Source of the DNA: Albifimbria verrucaria | Taxonomy: Eukaryota; Ascomycota; Sordariomycetes; Hypocreales; Stachybotryaceae | DNA: 64,000 bases | Direction of reading: 5' to 3' | Assembly (NCBI GenBank): GCA_020081605.1 | Contig: JAHREC010000041.1 | Span: forward strand, 1-64,000 | Shown here: positions 1 through 11,523 of the stretch, one piece after another | How positions within the stretch are numbered: position 1 is the stretch's first letter | Layout: each line of letters begins with the position of its first letter | Program-made: the position numbers and the translations under genes | Notes under the pieces: model-generated | The model's input: the letters and a program-made list of their open reading frames with translations, nothing else | What the model was told of the DNA's origin: nothing | Database searches by the model: none

Positions 1-774
1 TGCGCACACTTGTTGGTTTATTACGTTTTAGACGATTCATTTGCGATATCTTTTGCTGGATTGTGTCGCAGAAGGCTTAAGTTAAGCCACAACACTTGGT
101 TGGAGTTTGTTTGACTATCTTCAGAGATTCCATACAAGTGACCTTATGCTTTCCTTCATTGATTCCCTTCAGCTTGAAGGTTTAGCAACCGGGCTTGCCG
201 TGCAGCTTCCCGTGTATGAAAGACGAAAGATCCCACAATATCCGTCGCCTCCTTTGCAAGAACAACAAAGCCTCGTGATAAAAATCAATTGCAAGCAGGA
301 GAGGCAGCCATAGTCTGAAAGAATGCGTTCCTAGTCTTGCTTCTCATCCATCTAGCGCACGAGGTGTGGGGTTGCGACGTTGAGGTGAGGCCAGGCCAGC
401 GACTAAAGCTGAGATGTATAGAACTCCACCAGGCTGATGAGGGGTAGGGTGCCGGACCCTCAAGCTGTCATCCCACTCTAGTTTAGAATGAGGACGATTT
501 AACGCATAACGTTATGTGTCGGCCTTTTGGATATTGAAAGTTGCAATGGCGTAATGTTTCGTTAATCACAATCGGATTTTGTAAAGGATACCATTGAGGT
601 CCTCTTACTGGAAATAATGAACACTCAAGCGATACTATCCAACGATTTTTCTTTATCGCTTTTAGTCACAAACGGCGGTATTCCCTGATTTACACAATAT
701 CTGCCTACACTGTAAGGAGGAGTAAACGGCCTTGCATCTTGGTGATGATCATCCTGGCCGTACCGCTCCACGAG
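1..774. other. No gene recognised
   Basis: Only short open frames without family signatures are present. I see no telomeric repeat array at the left edge, so the window does not start at a chromosome end. Confidence 0.5.
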
Positions 775-1394
775 TCATTGACCAAGCTTTGCTGAAAATC
801 CAGCGTCGCAGACAGCTCGTTTCAATATAGCGCGATCGATCGCCTCGACCTCTTCTGTTGCAAACCCCATCAAGATCTTGTTAAGGCCCTCCTGAACCAA
901 CAACGTATCCTCTTCTTCCTTGTTTCCTGATTGATCTTCTGTGTAGATTTGCGACTCTGATCGAAACAGGGACTGCACATTTCATCGTAAGATTCCTAGG
1001 ATATGAGCCTATTCTTTGCTCGTAAATCGCTTTATGCTGACATGTGGGTTGTGGTTCATCGCAAAGCTTGGGTGGAATCCGTTGACTCCGATCATAGGAA
1101 TCAACGTTCCTTCTTCATTACGAACTTTTGCCGTGACTGGCAACTTGGGCTCGCTGTCAAAGATTTCCCCGCATCCAATACTTTCGAATTTCCAAGCATT
1201 CCGCTTTCAGTTGTCGAACTTGCCCGCTCTTGGTAACTATTTCTTGCCTGTAAGGACAGGACGTCGGATTCCTTATCACGGATAGCTTGTGCAAAGGCTT
1301 TAAATGCCCGCAGTAAGTAATTTCTGACATCTGTCACGTTCTTGGATATGTAAGGCAACAGATCAATCACAGTAACAATGTTTTGGATGTTCAA
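775..1394 (-). pseudogene. Possible coding remnant, unknown
   Basis: Two minus-strand frames (775-978 and 1101-1394) carry protein-like composition. The first is acidic and helical (KEEEDTLLVQEGLNKIL), the second begins NIVTVIDLLPYISKNV and looks like an amphipathic helical segment. They lie in different frames about 120 bases apart, neither has an ATG with a clear upstream exon, and no family is recognised. They may be two exons or frame-shifted pieces of one gene. This is an inference from composition only. Confidence 0.25.
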
Positions 1395-1913
1395 AGTGCC
1401 ACACGTGACGACTCTGAAAACATCATATGGAGCTGTTGAGCAAACTCCAACTGCAATTGATGCTCTGAGAACATCTAGAGCCGTTGCGTGGAAGTCAGAG
1501 CTGTTTTGACCAATTGTGATACTCGCTGAACCATCTCAATTCATTCATGATGCGTGCTTTTGCAACCATGCTTGAATTTCACTCGATCCCACGCTGCACA
1601 AGCACGACCCTCGCTAGGGAAACATCTTGTACCCAACGTCATCCGTTAGGAAGGGCGTAAGAATAACGTGGCTGAACCAGTCGCATTTAGAATTTTCAAC
1701 ATATGGCATTCCTTCCTGGCATCATCATACAAGGACAGGACTGGTTCTTCAGTGCCGCTGCACGCAAGAGTGAATCATCCGAGGGGAGGTGAGCACGATG
1801 GCAGGGATGAGATTTCAGCCATATCACCAGACGAGTATTCTTGTACCGACGTAGTGCACATACATATATAGATTGGCTTCAGACTTCTGCCCAATTGGTT
1901 GGCGGTCTCTACC
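1395..1913. other. Intergenic, nothing recognised
   Basis: No conserved coding signature is visible on either strand. It lies downstream of the BTB gene and probably holds its 3' end. Confidence 0.4.
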
Positions 1914-3035
1914 CTAGTAACTGTAAGAGACTCCTATCCAAGCGACTGTCCCCTTCTTGTGCCCTCCTTCTCTTGTGGATTCCGATAATTCATCACGCTC
2001 AACATCGCAAACCTCCCAGTCAGGTGATGCGGCTGACGTCTCTGGCGCGGGTGATGGGCTTACCCCACGCTTCTTCTTGTCTTTCTTTTTCTTCTTACTC
2101 TTCGTACCAACGCTCATGTTTACTTCTAGGTCTGAACCGAACTCGAATATTGGCGCTGAACCAATCACTTCCGGCAGGTCGGGCTGTGCTGTTATTGACG
2201 AGGACGAGTCAGAGTGTGACAATTCGATCACTCCACTCTTATCGTTGGTATCGGATATTTCTGACATTTCAGCTTTCCTCGAACAGCTATGACCAAGGCT
2301 TTTTACACCAGAAGCAGACTCGTTGATGGCGTCATCCTGTGTTTGGTTAGGCTGTTGTTTTAAGACGAAATGAGTGCTGATCAACTCTCCGAGATATGTT
2401 ATTAATATACTGTTTATTGACCTTGCTTGCCGCTCGTTATTTGAAGAGTCAAAATTCAGTGATCTCCTGGATTCCTTAACTCTGACTCAAGATTCGACCC
2501 CAGAAATTTGATGATCCACACATCGTTGGTGCCATGCGGATACTCATCGCGGACGAGATCGGTGACCGTAGCACAGCTTAACTGCTTTCCCAGCCTCTCA
2601 AGCTCGCATCTGGCGCAATCTGCCAACGCATGTATTCCGTTGTCTTGGGCTAGTTTGTAGACCTCTATGCTAGTCGAGAATTCCGAAGCAAGTTTCTGCT
2701 GAAAGGTGGCACCCTTGGGTTGAAGACTCTGATATATACCGGTGGAAAGAAAATGAATGAGGATATGTGCAACGCTTACGCCTACAAGCAAAGGGTGGGG
2801 TCGCACAACTGAAGCTGAGGGAATAGCCGGGGCATTTCTTAAGAACAAGCTTCGGAACGTTCATAACTGATCCATCGTTTGTCTTGAACTGTATGGTGGG
2901 TTCAGCGTACAACCTGACACATTGTGAGTCATGCATGGTAGTATAAATGCACTGTTATAGTACTTACGACAATACAGGCCTGGGATCGGGCGTTGTCGTA
3001 GAAGGCATAGCGTATCCAGCAGGCCAAGAGGACAT
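1914..3035 (-). CDS. BTB/POZ domain protein, frame-broken
   Basis: Fungal BTB/POZ protein of about 350 residues, probably a dimerising or Cullin-3 adaptor-like protein; its target is unknown. The start is the ATG at 3035: exon 1 (2968-3035) encodes MSSWPAGYAMPSTTTPDPRP and joins across a 54-bp GT-AG intron (2914-2967, donor GTAAGT, acceptor GTCAG) to LYAEPTIQFKTNDGSV, the first BTB strand. A second frame then gives VAHILIHFLSTGIYQSL and EVYKLAQDNGIHALAD, the conserved BTB core and following helices. A third frame (from about 2480) gives the C-terminal part, including SLNFDSSNNERQARSIN, an acidic Ser-rich stretch and the lysine block TKSKKKKKDKKK typical of fungal BTB proteins. Two frame breaks (about 2790-2830 and about 2475) separate these parts. 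Family assignment is confident; the exact product is not. Confidence 0.72.
2914..2967 (-). other. BTB gene intron 1
   Basis: A 54-bp GT-AG intron with donor GTAAGT and acceptor CAG. Removal joins TC to G to restore a serine codon and puts the BTB strand in frame with the ATG at 3035, which decides the start codon. Confidence 0.75.
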
Positions 3036-5709
3036 TTTGTTAATCTCTTACTCTGCAGAGCACAAAGAGTGAATTTGGGTCAACGCGAAAATTTGGAGGA
3101 GATATATGCCGAAGTGGCCAATATGTAGGGTTGGGAGGACAGCGATGTCATATAGCTTTTGAGCAGAACAAATGCGTATGAGAATCGATGATTTGGGCAG
3201 GCAGTACGAAACTTTCTACTGCTTGCATTTTTTATGTTTATGTTAGACTTTTATGAAAACTTTGCCGCTATTGTCAGATGGCCGATACAGGCTGGTCATG
3301 AAGTATAAAACCTAGGAAGAGATATGAAATAGGATTGGGCTGGTGTCCGGAAAGGGCAAATAGGCGCGGTAGGCTTGGTTGTGGCAAATTTTTAAATATT
3401 TTGAAATCGTCTCAATAATAGAGCTTCAACACAGGGCTTAGGTTTTATTTTCTCCTCCCTTTTTCGCCGTATTCCTTGAGCGCTTTGAGATGCCGGAAAC
3501 GTCATGGGCAAGGAAAGCATCAATTGAAATCGGGTAAAGTCTATCGACATTGAAAATCTAATAAATCATTTGGTGATATGTGTACCAGCGATTAGCCTGG
3601 CTACTTGACACTATATCATAACAGTCTTAGCCTTCGTAGTTAACCAGGCTAATTGAGGATCGTTGAATGGTACTTTGCGCATCGATTCGACGATTAAGGT
3701 CTTGTGGGGTCGCTACATTTCCGGCATCTCAAGGCGCTCAAGAAAATAGTCAGCTGTCTTATCCTAGGTACCTCTTCAACAAAGATTTCAATTTGTATAC
3801 ACAGGCCACCGCTACATCTCACGAGGTTGGCTGTGGTGGGGTCCCATTCGGTCAACAAGGCCACTACTTCTTTGTTCGTCTCTAGAGCTCTCTATACCGT
3901 CATCGACAAGAGTTGGCAAGGTAGCAATCCTAGACTCTATGCGTTGTTTTGGATCCTCTGCTAGCACCCAAGCGAATAGTCTTTGCCAACCAATACAGCT
4001 AGTATTGAGATAATGACCTCGGAAAAGCCACTGTAGTATGCTTGAAGGTCAGACGATGGATTTCACAAGGTGATAGTTTATAATGGCGAAGGCGATTTCT
4101 AATCGCGAGAGACTTAGAAAGCTACAGCCCAGTCAATCGGCGATATCATAGTCCAGTACATCATGGTGCCTCATCAGTGGATACTTGAAACCAATGCGAT
4201 TCCTTCATCTTTTGGAAGAGTACCTTCGAGAGCTCTTGTTGTGTGAGTTTTCTACTTTTCCACATCAACTTAGGGTTAAGGCTGGAATGCTTAGAGGCTG
4301 CATTATCTGGAGATATTACCTTAATCAATAAATATCTATATAGAATAATGGAATAGCATGACCGTAGGAAGTGAAATGAGAATGGATCAGTGGCAAGATG
4401 TACAAATTAACTTTTATCATGAATAGGATGTTTTTACTGTGAGCCAGACCAAATTTTGGCCTATCGCACGGGCAAGACTGGTTCGAATTTAGACTACACC
4501 AGCGAGCACCACTCGCTGCTACGCCGGCTAAGTAAGCTCAGCTAGATCCCCACCTCTGCCCCTCAGCCAAGCTGGAGTTCCCTTCAAGTTACGACTGCCA
4601 CGATCCAATCCCTAGAGCAGGAGGATATGACAACGCACGGCCTTGCGCAGGCCTACATCCCACGGGTGCTGATGGTTCTTCCCGAAATTGAGGTTTTGGC
4701 CATCAACAATATGCACCGCCCCTGGGGTGCCTGAGGGTATGGCCAAGAGAAGTGTACAGCGGAAAAACAGCCTAGACTGAGATAAGGTTCTATTTATAAG
4801 TAGAGTCCTGCACATCGTTCTCATGGCCATCGCGACAAGCGGCACTGCCCTTCGTAGCTTTTCTATCAAATTAGTGTTCCCAGAAATGTAATTACAGCAT
4901 ACATCCTCCAACTCCCCGCGGCGTACGGATGTATCTGGCTTTGTATAAAAACCTGGCGTCAAGTCCTACTGAGCTTACCCGAAACATCTCCGCCGAAACA
5001 ATAAAACGTGGCGTTGAGGACAAGTTGGCAGACAACGTATCCGCGTTTATGCATGTCTTTCCTCGACTTACGCCTTGATCTCATTATCAATAATTTTCAT
5101 CGTAAGCCATTGGGTAACCACCACTTTACTCAACTTTCTGCGAGACTGCAAAAGCCCAAATTGTAATGCTTTAGAATTTATATAAGATCTTGTTACGTAC
5201 GGGAACTGGGAGTCTTTAATGTAGAACATAACGCAATCCTCCAGAGGTTTACTCTTGTTCAAGTAGGAATTCCAGACGGAATTGGGCATTGGATATCTCT
5301 TTTCACTCTGCTTCGTGATGAGCTACCCCGGCTTCAAATGTCAATTAAGAATGCACTGTGGGACGTCGTGAATTAAAATGTCGAGCGGAGGATAAAATGA
5401 AGCAAAAGGTGAAGATACCTTCACTATCGGCGGCAAATATGAGGAAGGGACGGTCGCGATCCAGAAAATTGAAGCTAGTTAATGGACTTTGCCTACCCAC
5501 CTCCAGGGCTTGACCCCTGATAACGACAAAGTCAGCGACTGGGAGTAGTCAAAAAGTGATTTTCAAGAGAGCTTTCACATGAACTTGGAAGAGGAAGAGG
5601 ACCCCATGCGGTGGCTCGAGGTCAAACGTGGGCAGCGCTGAGGCCATGGCAGGCTAGCACCGAATAGAGGCTCTCCGGGATTTTGCGCAAGAGGTAGGCA
5701 ATATTTTAA
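3036..5709. other. Gene-poor stretch with an inverted repeat
   Basis: No gene can be supported. Short frames at 3667-3964 (+), 4612-4962 (-) and 5068-5289 (-) have no recognisable family. An inverted pair of 25-base sequences lies at 3475-3499 and 3718-3742. One TTAGGGTTA at about 4269 is isolated and not a telomeric array. Confidence 0.4.
3475..3742. repeat. Imperfect 25-bp inverted repeat, 218-bp spacer
   Basis: The bases at 3475-3499 reappear as reverse complement at 3718-3742 with one mismatch (24 of 25). The similarity stops abruptly at both ends. It could be the relic of an inverted duplication or a transposable-element end; no target-site duplication is evident. Confidence 0.65.
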
Positions 5710-6765
5710 TTCACAACGGCGACGTATGTTTCGTTACAGCATACCATAAGAATTTCCAGCAATCGGGCCAGGGAAAATCATCCACCGATTTACACCCAGA
5801 GAAGTTGGAGAATTGTTGGTTTGGTATTTGTGGTTGGTGTTGCCGTTTTGGCAGCAGGTGCAGGGTATGGTGAAGGGTGCGGACCAAGTAAGCCCATTTT
5901 TGTGGTGCGAAGAGATGGAGGAAAGGGTGATAAAGATGAAATCGGTGACAAGAAAAGTCCAGCACCCGCAAGGTCAAGTCAGACCAGTCGGTCAGGCCAG
6001 TCAAGCCAATTGGAAGACAAAGGCGTCGATATGAGCATACCGGTTGAATGGAAGAATTGGATGCGAGAAAGAAAATGGACACCAGATCGGGCGAGGCGGA
6101 TTTTACAGCAGATTAGCCAGCGTTTGATGGGTTGTCGATTGAAGATCAGCGTATGGTGGCACATTGCCATTGCGATATCCAACCGGTATTGAGGAGGTAA
6201 ATATGTAAAGAGAGTGGGAGAAGAAGGGATAGAGTACGAGGACGAGGAAGGGATCGACGACGATGCAGCGGATTTACAGGCCGTGCCACGGATCACATAT
6301 TGCGGGGATGATTCATGCCAAAGAGTTGTTGCAACAAGGGTTGGGAGGAGTTCCGGAAGATCAGCCATGAATTGCATCGATTATTCGGGTTCGGCATAGA
6401 TGCCAAGGCGCAAGGCGGGCGGAAGCGCAAGCGGGACCAGTTCGAAAGCGAGCGGGAAGAAGGGCGATTCCGACTACTACGGCGGTTACGACAAGTCGAT
6501 AGTTCCGGACAGTTAGAGCAGATGATGGGACGAGGGATAGAGTTTCGTGGCCAACAATCGGACATGATACGAGCCGTCATCGCAGGAGAAACGCCAATCA
6601 TCCAGATTACAAGCACGGGTGGAGGCAAGAATCACATCGCATATATGGAACAGCCGGCAGGGAACGCCAACAGGAGGCATCGTTTTGGTGACGCCCGAGT
6701 CGGCGGTGACGGCCGGTTTCCGAGATTACGTGAACAGCGTCCACACGAAATAGGTACCGGCCCAG
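5710..6765 (+). pseudogene. Telomere-linked RecQ-type helicase relic
   Basis: Relic of the long fungal telomere-linked helicase family. Signatures appear in the family order but in different frames: YHKNFQQSGQ, then PREVGELLVWYLWLVLPFWQ (5790-5850) and SPFLW, RERKWTPDRARRIL with ISVWWHIAIAISNRY (about 6050-6190), an acidic run, GSHIAGMIHAKELLQQG (about 6290), then FRKISHELHRLFGFG, GGRKRKRDQFESE, FRGQQSDMIRAVIAGE and the Walker A-like STGGGKN (about 6620). The next recognisable motif, LVTPESAVTAGFRDYV, follows within about 25 codons, so the normal region between motif I and this motif is missing, and a TAG ends the frame at about 6765. DEAH and C-terminal helicase motifs are absent. It cannot encode a working helicase. 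Such genes usually sit next to telomeres. Confidence 0.72.
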
Positions 6766-6896
6766 GACGGTAGGGTTGGGGATATCTTATTATTAGAGGT
6801 ATCACTAACGTCAGTATTAAATATCAATATATATATATCGCTTGTGTCAGAAGACTCCATCTAGAATACAATCGATGATTAACGAAACTCCTCATT

Positions 6897-8349
6897 TCAC
6901 GAAACACAATGTTCAACCCAGTCTCGGAACTCCCCTTCACCCAGCCACCCAGCAACCTTAACACAGCCAGGAGCTGATACAGCTTCCCAATCCGTCCTGT
7001 AGAACCAATCTCCAACCCTCCACAGACTTCGTATTTATCGTCCTTGTCGAACGCAAAATGAAGCTTCCAGCTATCACAGATGACAATGATGACCGGTAAA
7101 ACGGAAGTTTCTTCGATCCTTCACGTGTAGGGAACTTGGCCACACGTCCAAACCACGCAGCCAACCATATTCCTAACTGTGTTTTCCCTCGCCTTGGCGC
7201 TTCGTGTCCACTTTTGTCTCGATGAGCACACCTGTAGGCTCCTCGCAAAGCGGACCATGCATCGACTGGTTGAAGGATCTCACATCAGGACGAGTATCCA
7301 CAAACTCCGCGATGCCCGTTTTGAGATTTCCATCCGGACGGAGAAGAATAGCATAGTCGATCATCTTGCCACCAAGGGTCTCAAGCTCTCCGCGTGCAGG
7401 AGGAATACATGTCCTTGCAATACCAGAGGTGGTAATATTTTCAGCTCCGACTTCCGGGATTTGTGAAACAGCCATACGAAGAGTCGGCCCATGGACGTGG
7501 TCGTTCCAAGTTGCCTCGGAGCGATTTCTGTCGGAGAATTTCTCTGTCGTAGCGACAGTTTGGCGTATAAAATTGAGTTCGTTGTGCAGGACCATAATAC
7601 GATTGGAATCCTGGTCATTGGAAGGGAAAATGATACTGGCGTCTTGGACCTGGCTATCGGTCATGACCATAGCTCGATCCTCGGACGCGAATTCCCAGTC
7701 ATCAGCTCCAAGCTCGCTTTTGAGCACCACCTCGAGTTCTCGTGGCAGATGACCTAGTCCTTTCGTAATTTTCACGATATCCTTGAAAAGTTTCAATGCC
7801 TGAACACTACCCGTCGCTTTTATGGTGATTTCCAGTTCCCGAATTCTGCAGATTTCCATTCCACGGGCTTTTTCAACTTCTGCAAGTCATCCAGTTTTTA
7901 ATCGAACTTGTCGAGCGGGTTAGGCTGGTTACGCTGCTTCCGGTTCTTGAGCCGGATGTTAAAGTTGGTCTGCAACTGATCTCCTCTGTGTATGAGGCTG
8001 TCTCTGTAGGTTTTGGCGTGAATCCAGACTTTTCTGGATCCCGGTGCGCATGAAGCAAGTCAGGAGCTGTATGAAAAGCGAGACCACGTTTTCGCGGCTT
8101 CGGTGTCCGATCTGTCTCGTCAAAGACATCGTCGGCAGATTCAGGCTCAGTTTGATGGTCATCATCTGGTTGAGAACTGGCGCTATGCTTTCTGGGGCTC
8201 CTTCTCAAATATTCTCTGTCCATTCGTGCCTTTTCGGCTGTTGAGTCCTGTTCGTAATCAAGTGGCAATTCGCATACAGCTGGGTCTTTGCAACCGTGCA
8301 AGGTGATATGTTGGTCGGCGATCCAAGCTCTGATGATCTCAAAGTCCAT
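6897..8349 (-). CDS. PD-(D/E)XK nuclease-like protein, frame-broken
   Basis: Member of the fungal PD-(D/E)XK-like family (PDDEXK_12 type), about 480 residues. The ATG at 8349 opens a polar N-terminal region (MDFEIIRAWIADQ, later Pro/Ser/Arg-rich). The domain frame (7173-7859) shows LNFIRQTVATTEKFSDRNRS, the hallmark EATWNDHVHGPTLRMA, ENITTSGIARTCIPPA, KMIDYAILL and VLIETKVD, so the D...ExK catalytic pattern is retained (MIDY, IETK). A second frame continues with TQLGIWLAAWFGRV, and a third ends with YQLLAVLRLL then GEFRDWVEHCVS and a stop at 6897. At least three one-base frame breaks (about 7870, 7185-7200, 6925-7000) divide it. Biological role is unknown; nuclease activity is inferred from the motif only. 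It converges on the helicase relic. Confidence 0.72.
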
Positions 8350-9115
8350 GTAGAGCGGCTAAAAGCGTTTTGACTGACTATTGTGGCTGTTTGGTGGTCG
8401 CACTTAAGATACTGTACTGATGTGTATGTTTGTGTTTGGAGATTGGATTGTTTACCAGTTCCATTCTAGTTGCTGTGCCATTGCAGCTGATAAGATAAAA
8501 GTGGGCCAAGTAAAACAGCCAATTATCATTGGATCATACCCCGCGTGACTCACCAAAGGAATAAAGATACAATTGAATGCTTTCCATACATTTCATCTTC
8601 TGACCGCGACTCGCTCCCACGCTTTCATGGAACTGCTCTTTGTGGCTGATGCATCTGTCACGGTTGCACTAAGCCACTAGGCCACGGGGCAAAAGACTGG
8701 GCTATACTCGCTATTGCGGCGACTATAGTGAGGTGATAGAGCCTTATAGCCCTATTACCGTGGACCGAGCCGTAACAGACTTATCGTTTATTTTCCGCAC
8801 AGATTTTATATTATGTAGCTGTTGTTCGTGAAGAATGGGTACTGATAGCTTTGGACATCTGTGTCGACTTTGATGATAATGCACACCGACACCTAACTAT
8901 CCTTACTCTTACACAATTGTGTTAATTCAAGAATTGCGGGGTTTCCCAAACCAATACAAACATTCATTGGTGCCTGGCTAATGACCCTAGTTTTACCGAG
9001 GTTGGGGTAGGGTCGGTTAGCCCGACAGCTGATTTGTATCCTGACCTTAGTAGCGTTAACGACACAACCTTCTACTGTTGCCAGTGACTTGCATATATTC
9101 AGTTCTATTCTTAAG
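8350..9115. other. Intergenic, nothing recognised
   Basis: No gene seen. A tRNA-like start on the minus strand near 8690 fails to fold into a full tRNA. The right part is the upstream region of the F-box/ankyrin gene. Confidence 0.45.
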
Positions 9116-10620
9116 ATGAATATCCTGAGCCTCCCCAACGAGCTATTCGTCCAAATACTTACTATGAGTATCCTTGTGCGGGGCGTCAAGCGCGGTCTTC
9201 GCTTGAGGCTCGTATGCAGTGAGTCATGACCTCGATAGAAAAGATCGAGACCTGAACGAGAGAGGGCGAATGCTGAGTATGTGTAGAGAAGTTTGGACAA
9301 AATTTCTTGTATGCTTTGCGTATGTCTTCTATATTAGACCATCCTTGTAAAGAAGTACGACGCACTCGACGATATCGGGTTTATGACGATCGCAATGGAT
9401 CTAAGTTGTGGCACCAGTATCTTATATCTGGCGTAAACAGTCACCAAAACGACGCCGTTACAAGGCGTTTCATCGAAATCCATGAATGCGCCTATGCCTT
9501 TCATAAGCATGTTACGGAATCTGAAGAAAAGCCTTCACTTTCTCCCAAGAAAATTATTGAGAAGCTATCCTGGATTGCCCTGAGCCGAGCAGTGACCACA
9601 TGTGGCCGCCCACAAAGTTTGCAGTTCAATTTACTCTGCGCTGCCTCTTATTTCAACCAGCTGTCACTCGCGAAAACCTTGCTACAAGAACATCCGAAAG
9701 CGTGTGAGTATGTATTAATCCCAGCACCCAGTAAACCTTCATGTTTCCTATAAAAAGACACATGGAGAGTAAGAAAAGACCGCTAATGTTAGAGTTTGCA
9801 AGTCTCAATCAAAGAGCTGGTTTTTTCCCATCGCCATTTCAAATCGCTGCTAAACAAGGTCATGTCGACATTATTGAACTTTTCCAAAATCACATTCTCT
9901 CACATAAATCTGTTCAATTTTCCGACGGCAATAGCTATATCACATGGGCTTGCGATAACACACCCATGGCTGTTCTTGGGGCAGTAGAAAATGGCAGCCT
10001 AGCGCTATTCCAACAGGTTTTATTTCCGTCTTTCAGATGTCAACGTCCACCAGACCCCTCACAAATGATTGTTGTCGATCCAGACACAATCCTCCTCGGC
10101 CTACATGATCGTTCCGGCTCACCAGAAATTTATGATTGTCTCAAGGCTATGTTAGCTGATATATATAGCATGCAGGCATACAAGGATGTGCCATCAGATC
10201 ATGCAAACATTTATGCTCAACGAGGCAATTTGGTTATGCTGCGTCACATAATCAGCACCAATCCCGACTATCTTAAGGCTTCACAGACTCTTGATGGATT
10301 TATTGACGCATGTTGCTCAGGTTTTGATGATATAATTGATTTTTTTCTTGAAAACAAGGTCGAACCCACAAATGATGTATTTTGGCGAGTGGCTCGGGCT
10401 GGGAGTGTCAACACTATGAAAAGCTCCTTGATTCCGGCCTGGGATTCCTGAAGCTGGAACTTCTGCATATACCAAAATTCTCCAGAATATTGTGTATGGA
10501 GAGAATGTGGCCATGCTTAAGTTGATTTCGCAGAGAGGTTATGAAGTTTTGGAAAAGGACCGGCAGCAAGCTCTAAAGGAGATGGAGGAGAAAGGCCTAT
10601 CGAGTTTTTGCATACTGTAA
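9116..10620 (+). CDS. F-box and ankyrin-repeat protein, frame-broken
   Basis: Fungal F-box/ankyrin protein of about 450 residues; such proteins are thought to select substrates for SCF ubiquitin ligases or act in recognition, but no partner is known. The ATG at 9116 begins MNILSLPNELFVQIL (F-box) followed by VRGVKRGLRLRLVC; exon 1 ends at 9218 and a GT-AG intron (9219-9286, donor GTGAGT) joins it to KFGQNFLYALRM, which fits the family. A second intron is likely between about 9703 and 9792; the obvious GTGAGT/TTAG pair would create an in-frame TAG, so its edges are unsure or an indel lies there. Ankyrin-like units include FQIAAKQGHVDIIELF and ANIYAQRGNLVMLRHII. Two one-base losses at about 10422-10445 shift the frame; after them the conserved tail (EAGTSAYTKILQNIVYGEN, then MLKLISQRGY) ends at the TAA at 10618-10620. 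Confidence 0.78.
9219..9286 (+). other. F-box/ankyrin gene intron 1
   Basis: A 68-bp GT-AG intron (donor GTGAGT, acceptor GTAG). Its removal makes the reading RLVCKKFGQNF continuous, as expected after an F-box in this family. Confidence 0.75.
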
Positions 10621-11523
10621 GATTCATCAATGCCGAAATGCGCTAGTGGGCTGCTGTTGCCAGTCGCCATGCAAGAAAAGTGTTGAGTAAGATTAGAAAC
10701 TCGCTCAAATTGCCGGCGCGACCGAATGGTCTCCAGTTCACCCATACTTAACGTCACAACAAGGATTTGCATACTCAAACTGCAGCGTCTACTCTGTAAG
10801 TGATACCATAGCCATACGCCATTACGGGATGGAACGTCTTTGAATGACATATCGTGAAAACGTTTATGCTATGTGCTGCACTTAGAGACGGTGAAACAAA
10901 ATATTATCCTAAGACGGGCGAAAAGGAGTAATGCTAGAACGACGAATTGAAGCTCCAATGGAGTGATATGCGCAGGGCATATAGTAATTCCGCTCCAGGG
11001 ACTCCCTGTCATGCGCGCGGCGCCACAGGTCCAACAACTCTATATCATTCAGTGGCTGTTGACCTTCCAATTCAACTCTCATGAAAGAGAACCTGGTACT
11101 GACCGCAAGGGACCCCTGAGGATTAGGTAAGTTTTGAATGGTGGAAAGTCCACGCGACACTAAATATAAGCTAGGCAGATCAGAACCAGCTGCTATGATT
11201 GGTCAAATTCTTGGGCGCCAGACGTTCAGCTGCAAATCCACCGAATTGGACATAGACTACGGAGTATGCTGATCCTAATAGGTGTCAAGTCTTTGGACTA
11301 AATAGCTGAACTGCTATAGTGTGTACCTCTGATTTCATCGCCCCCGCCCTACTAAGAAAGAAAGAAAGAAAGAAAGGACAGCCAAAAAAAAAAAAAGTGA
11401 AATGGAGATTCTGCTAGGCTCACGCCAACGTCAAATTATCGAAATCATCCACTGACAAAAGTGCTCCATCTAATATCTTACCCATATGGGTTTTGCCAAC
11501 ACCGTCGCCATGTCGCCTGATGT
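10621..11523. other. Intergenic between two genes' 3' ends
   Basis: The 3' flanks of the F-box/ankyrin gene and the DUF3638 gene meet here. A short minus-strand frame at 10909-11082 (from MRVELEGQQPLNDIE) could be coding but has no known relative. An AAAG microsatellite and a poly-A tract lie at 11354-11396. Confidence 0.4.
11354..11396. repeat. AAAG microsatellite and A13 tract
   Basis: About six tandem AAAG units at 11354-11377, followed after six bases by a run of 13 A at 11384-11396. Confidence 0.9.

Noticed and set aside
1957..2292. Plus-strand frame with poly-Phe segment in the BTB gene
   Set aside because: Antisense of the lysine-rich tail of the BTB protein.
4265..4285. TTAGGGTTA, telomere-like
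   Set aside because: Only one and a half units; no array and not at a contig end.
4480..4500. GGTTCGAAT, T-loop-like
   Set aside because: Isolated motif without a cloverleaf around it.
8630..8692. tRNA-like start on the minus strand (GCCCCGTGGCCTAGTGG)
   Set aside because: The D-arm-like bases are present, but no matching acceptor 3' strand, anticodon stem or T-arm follows.
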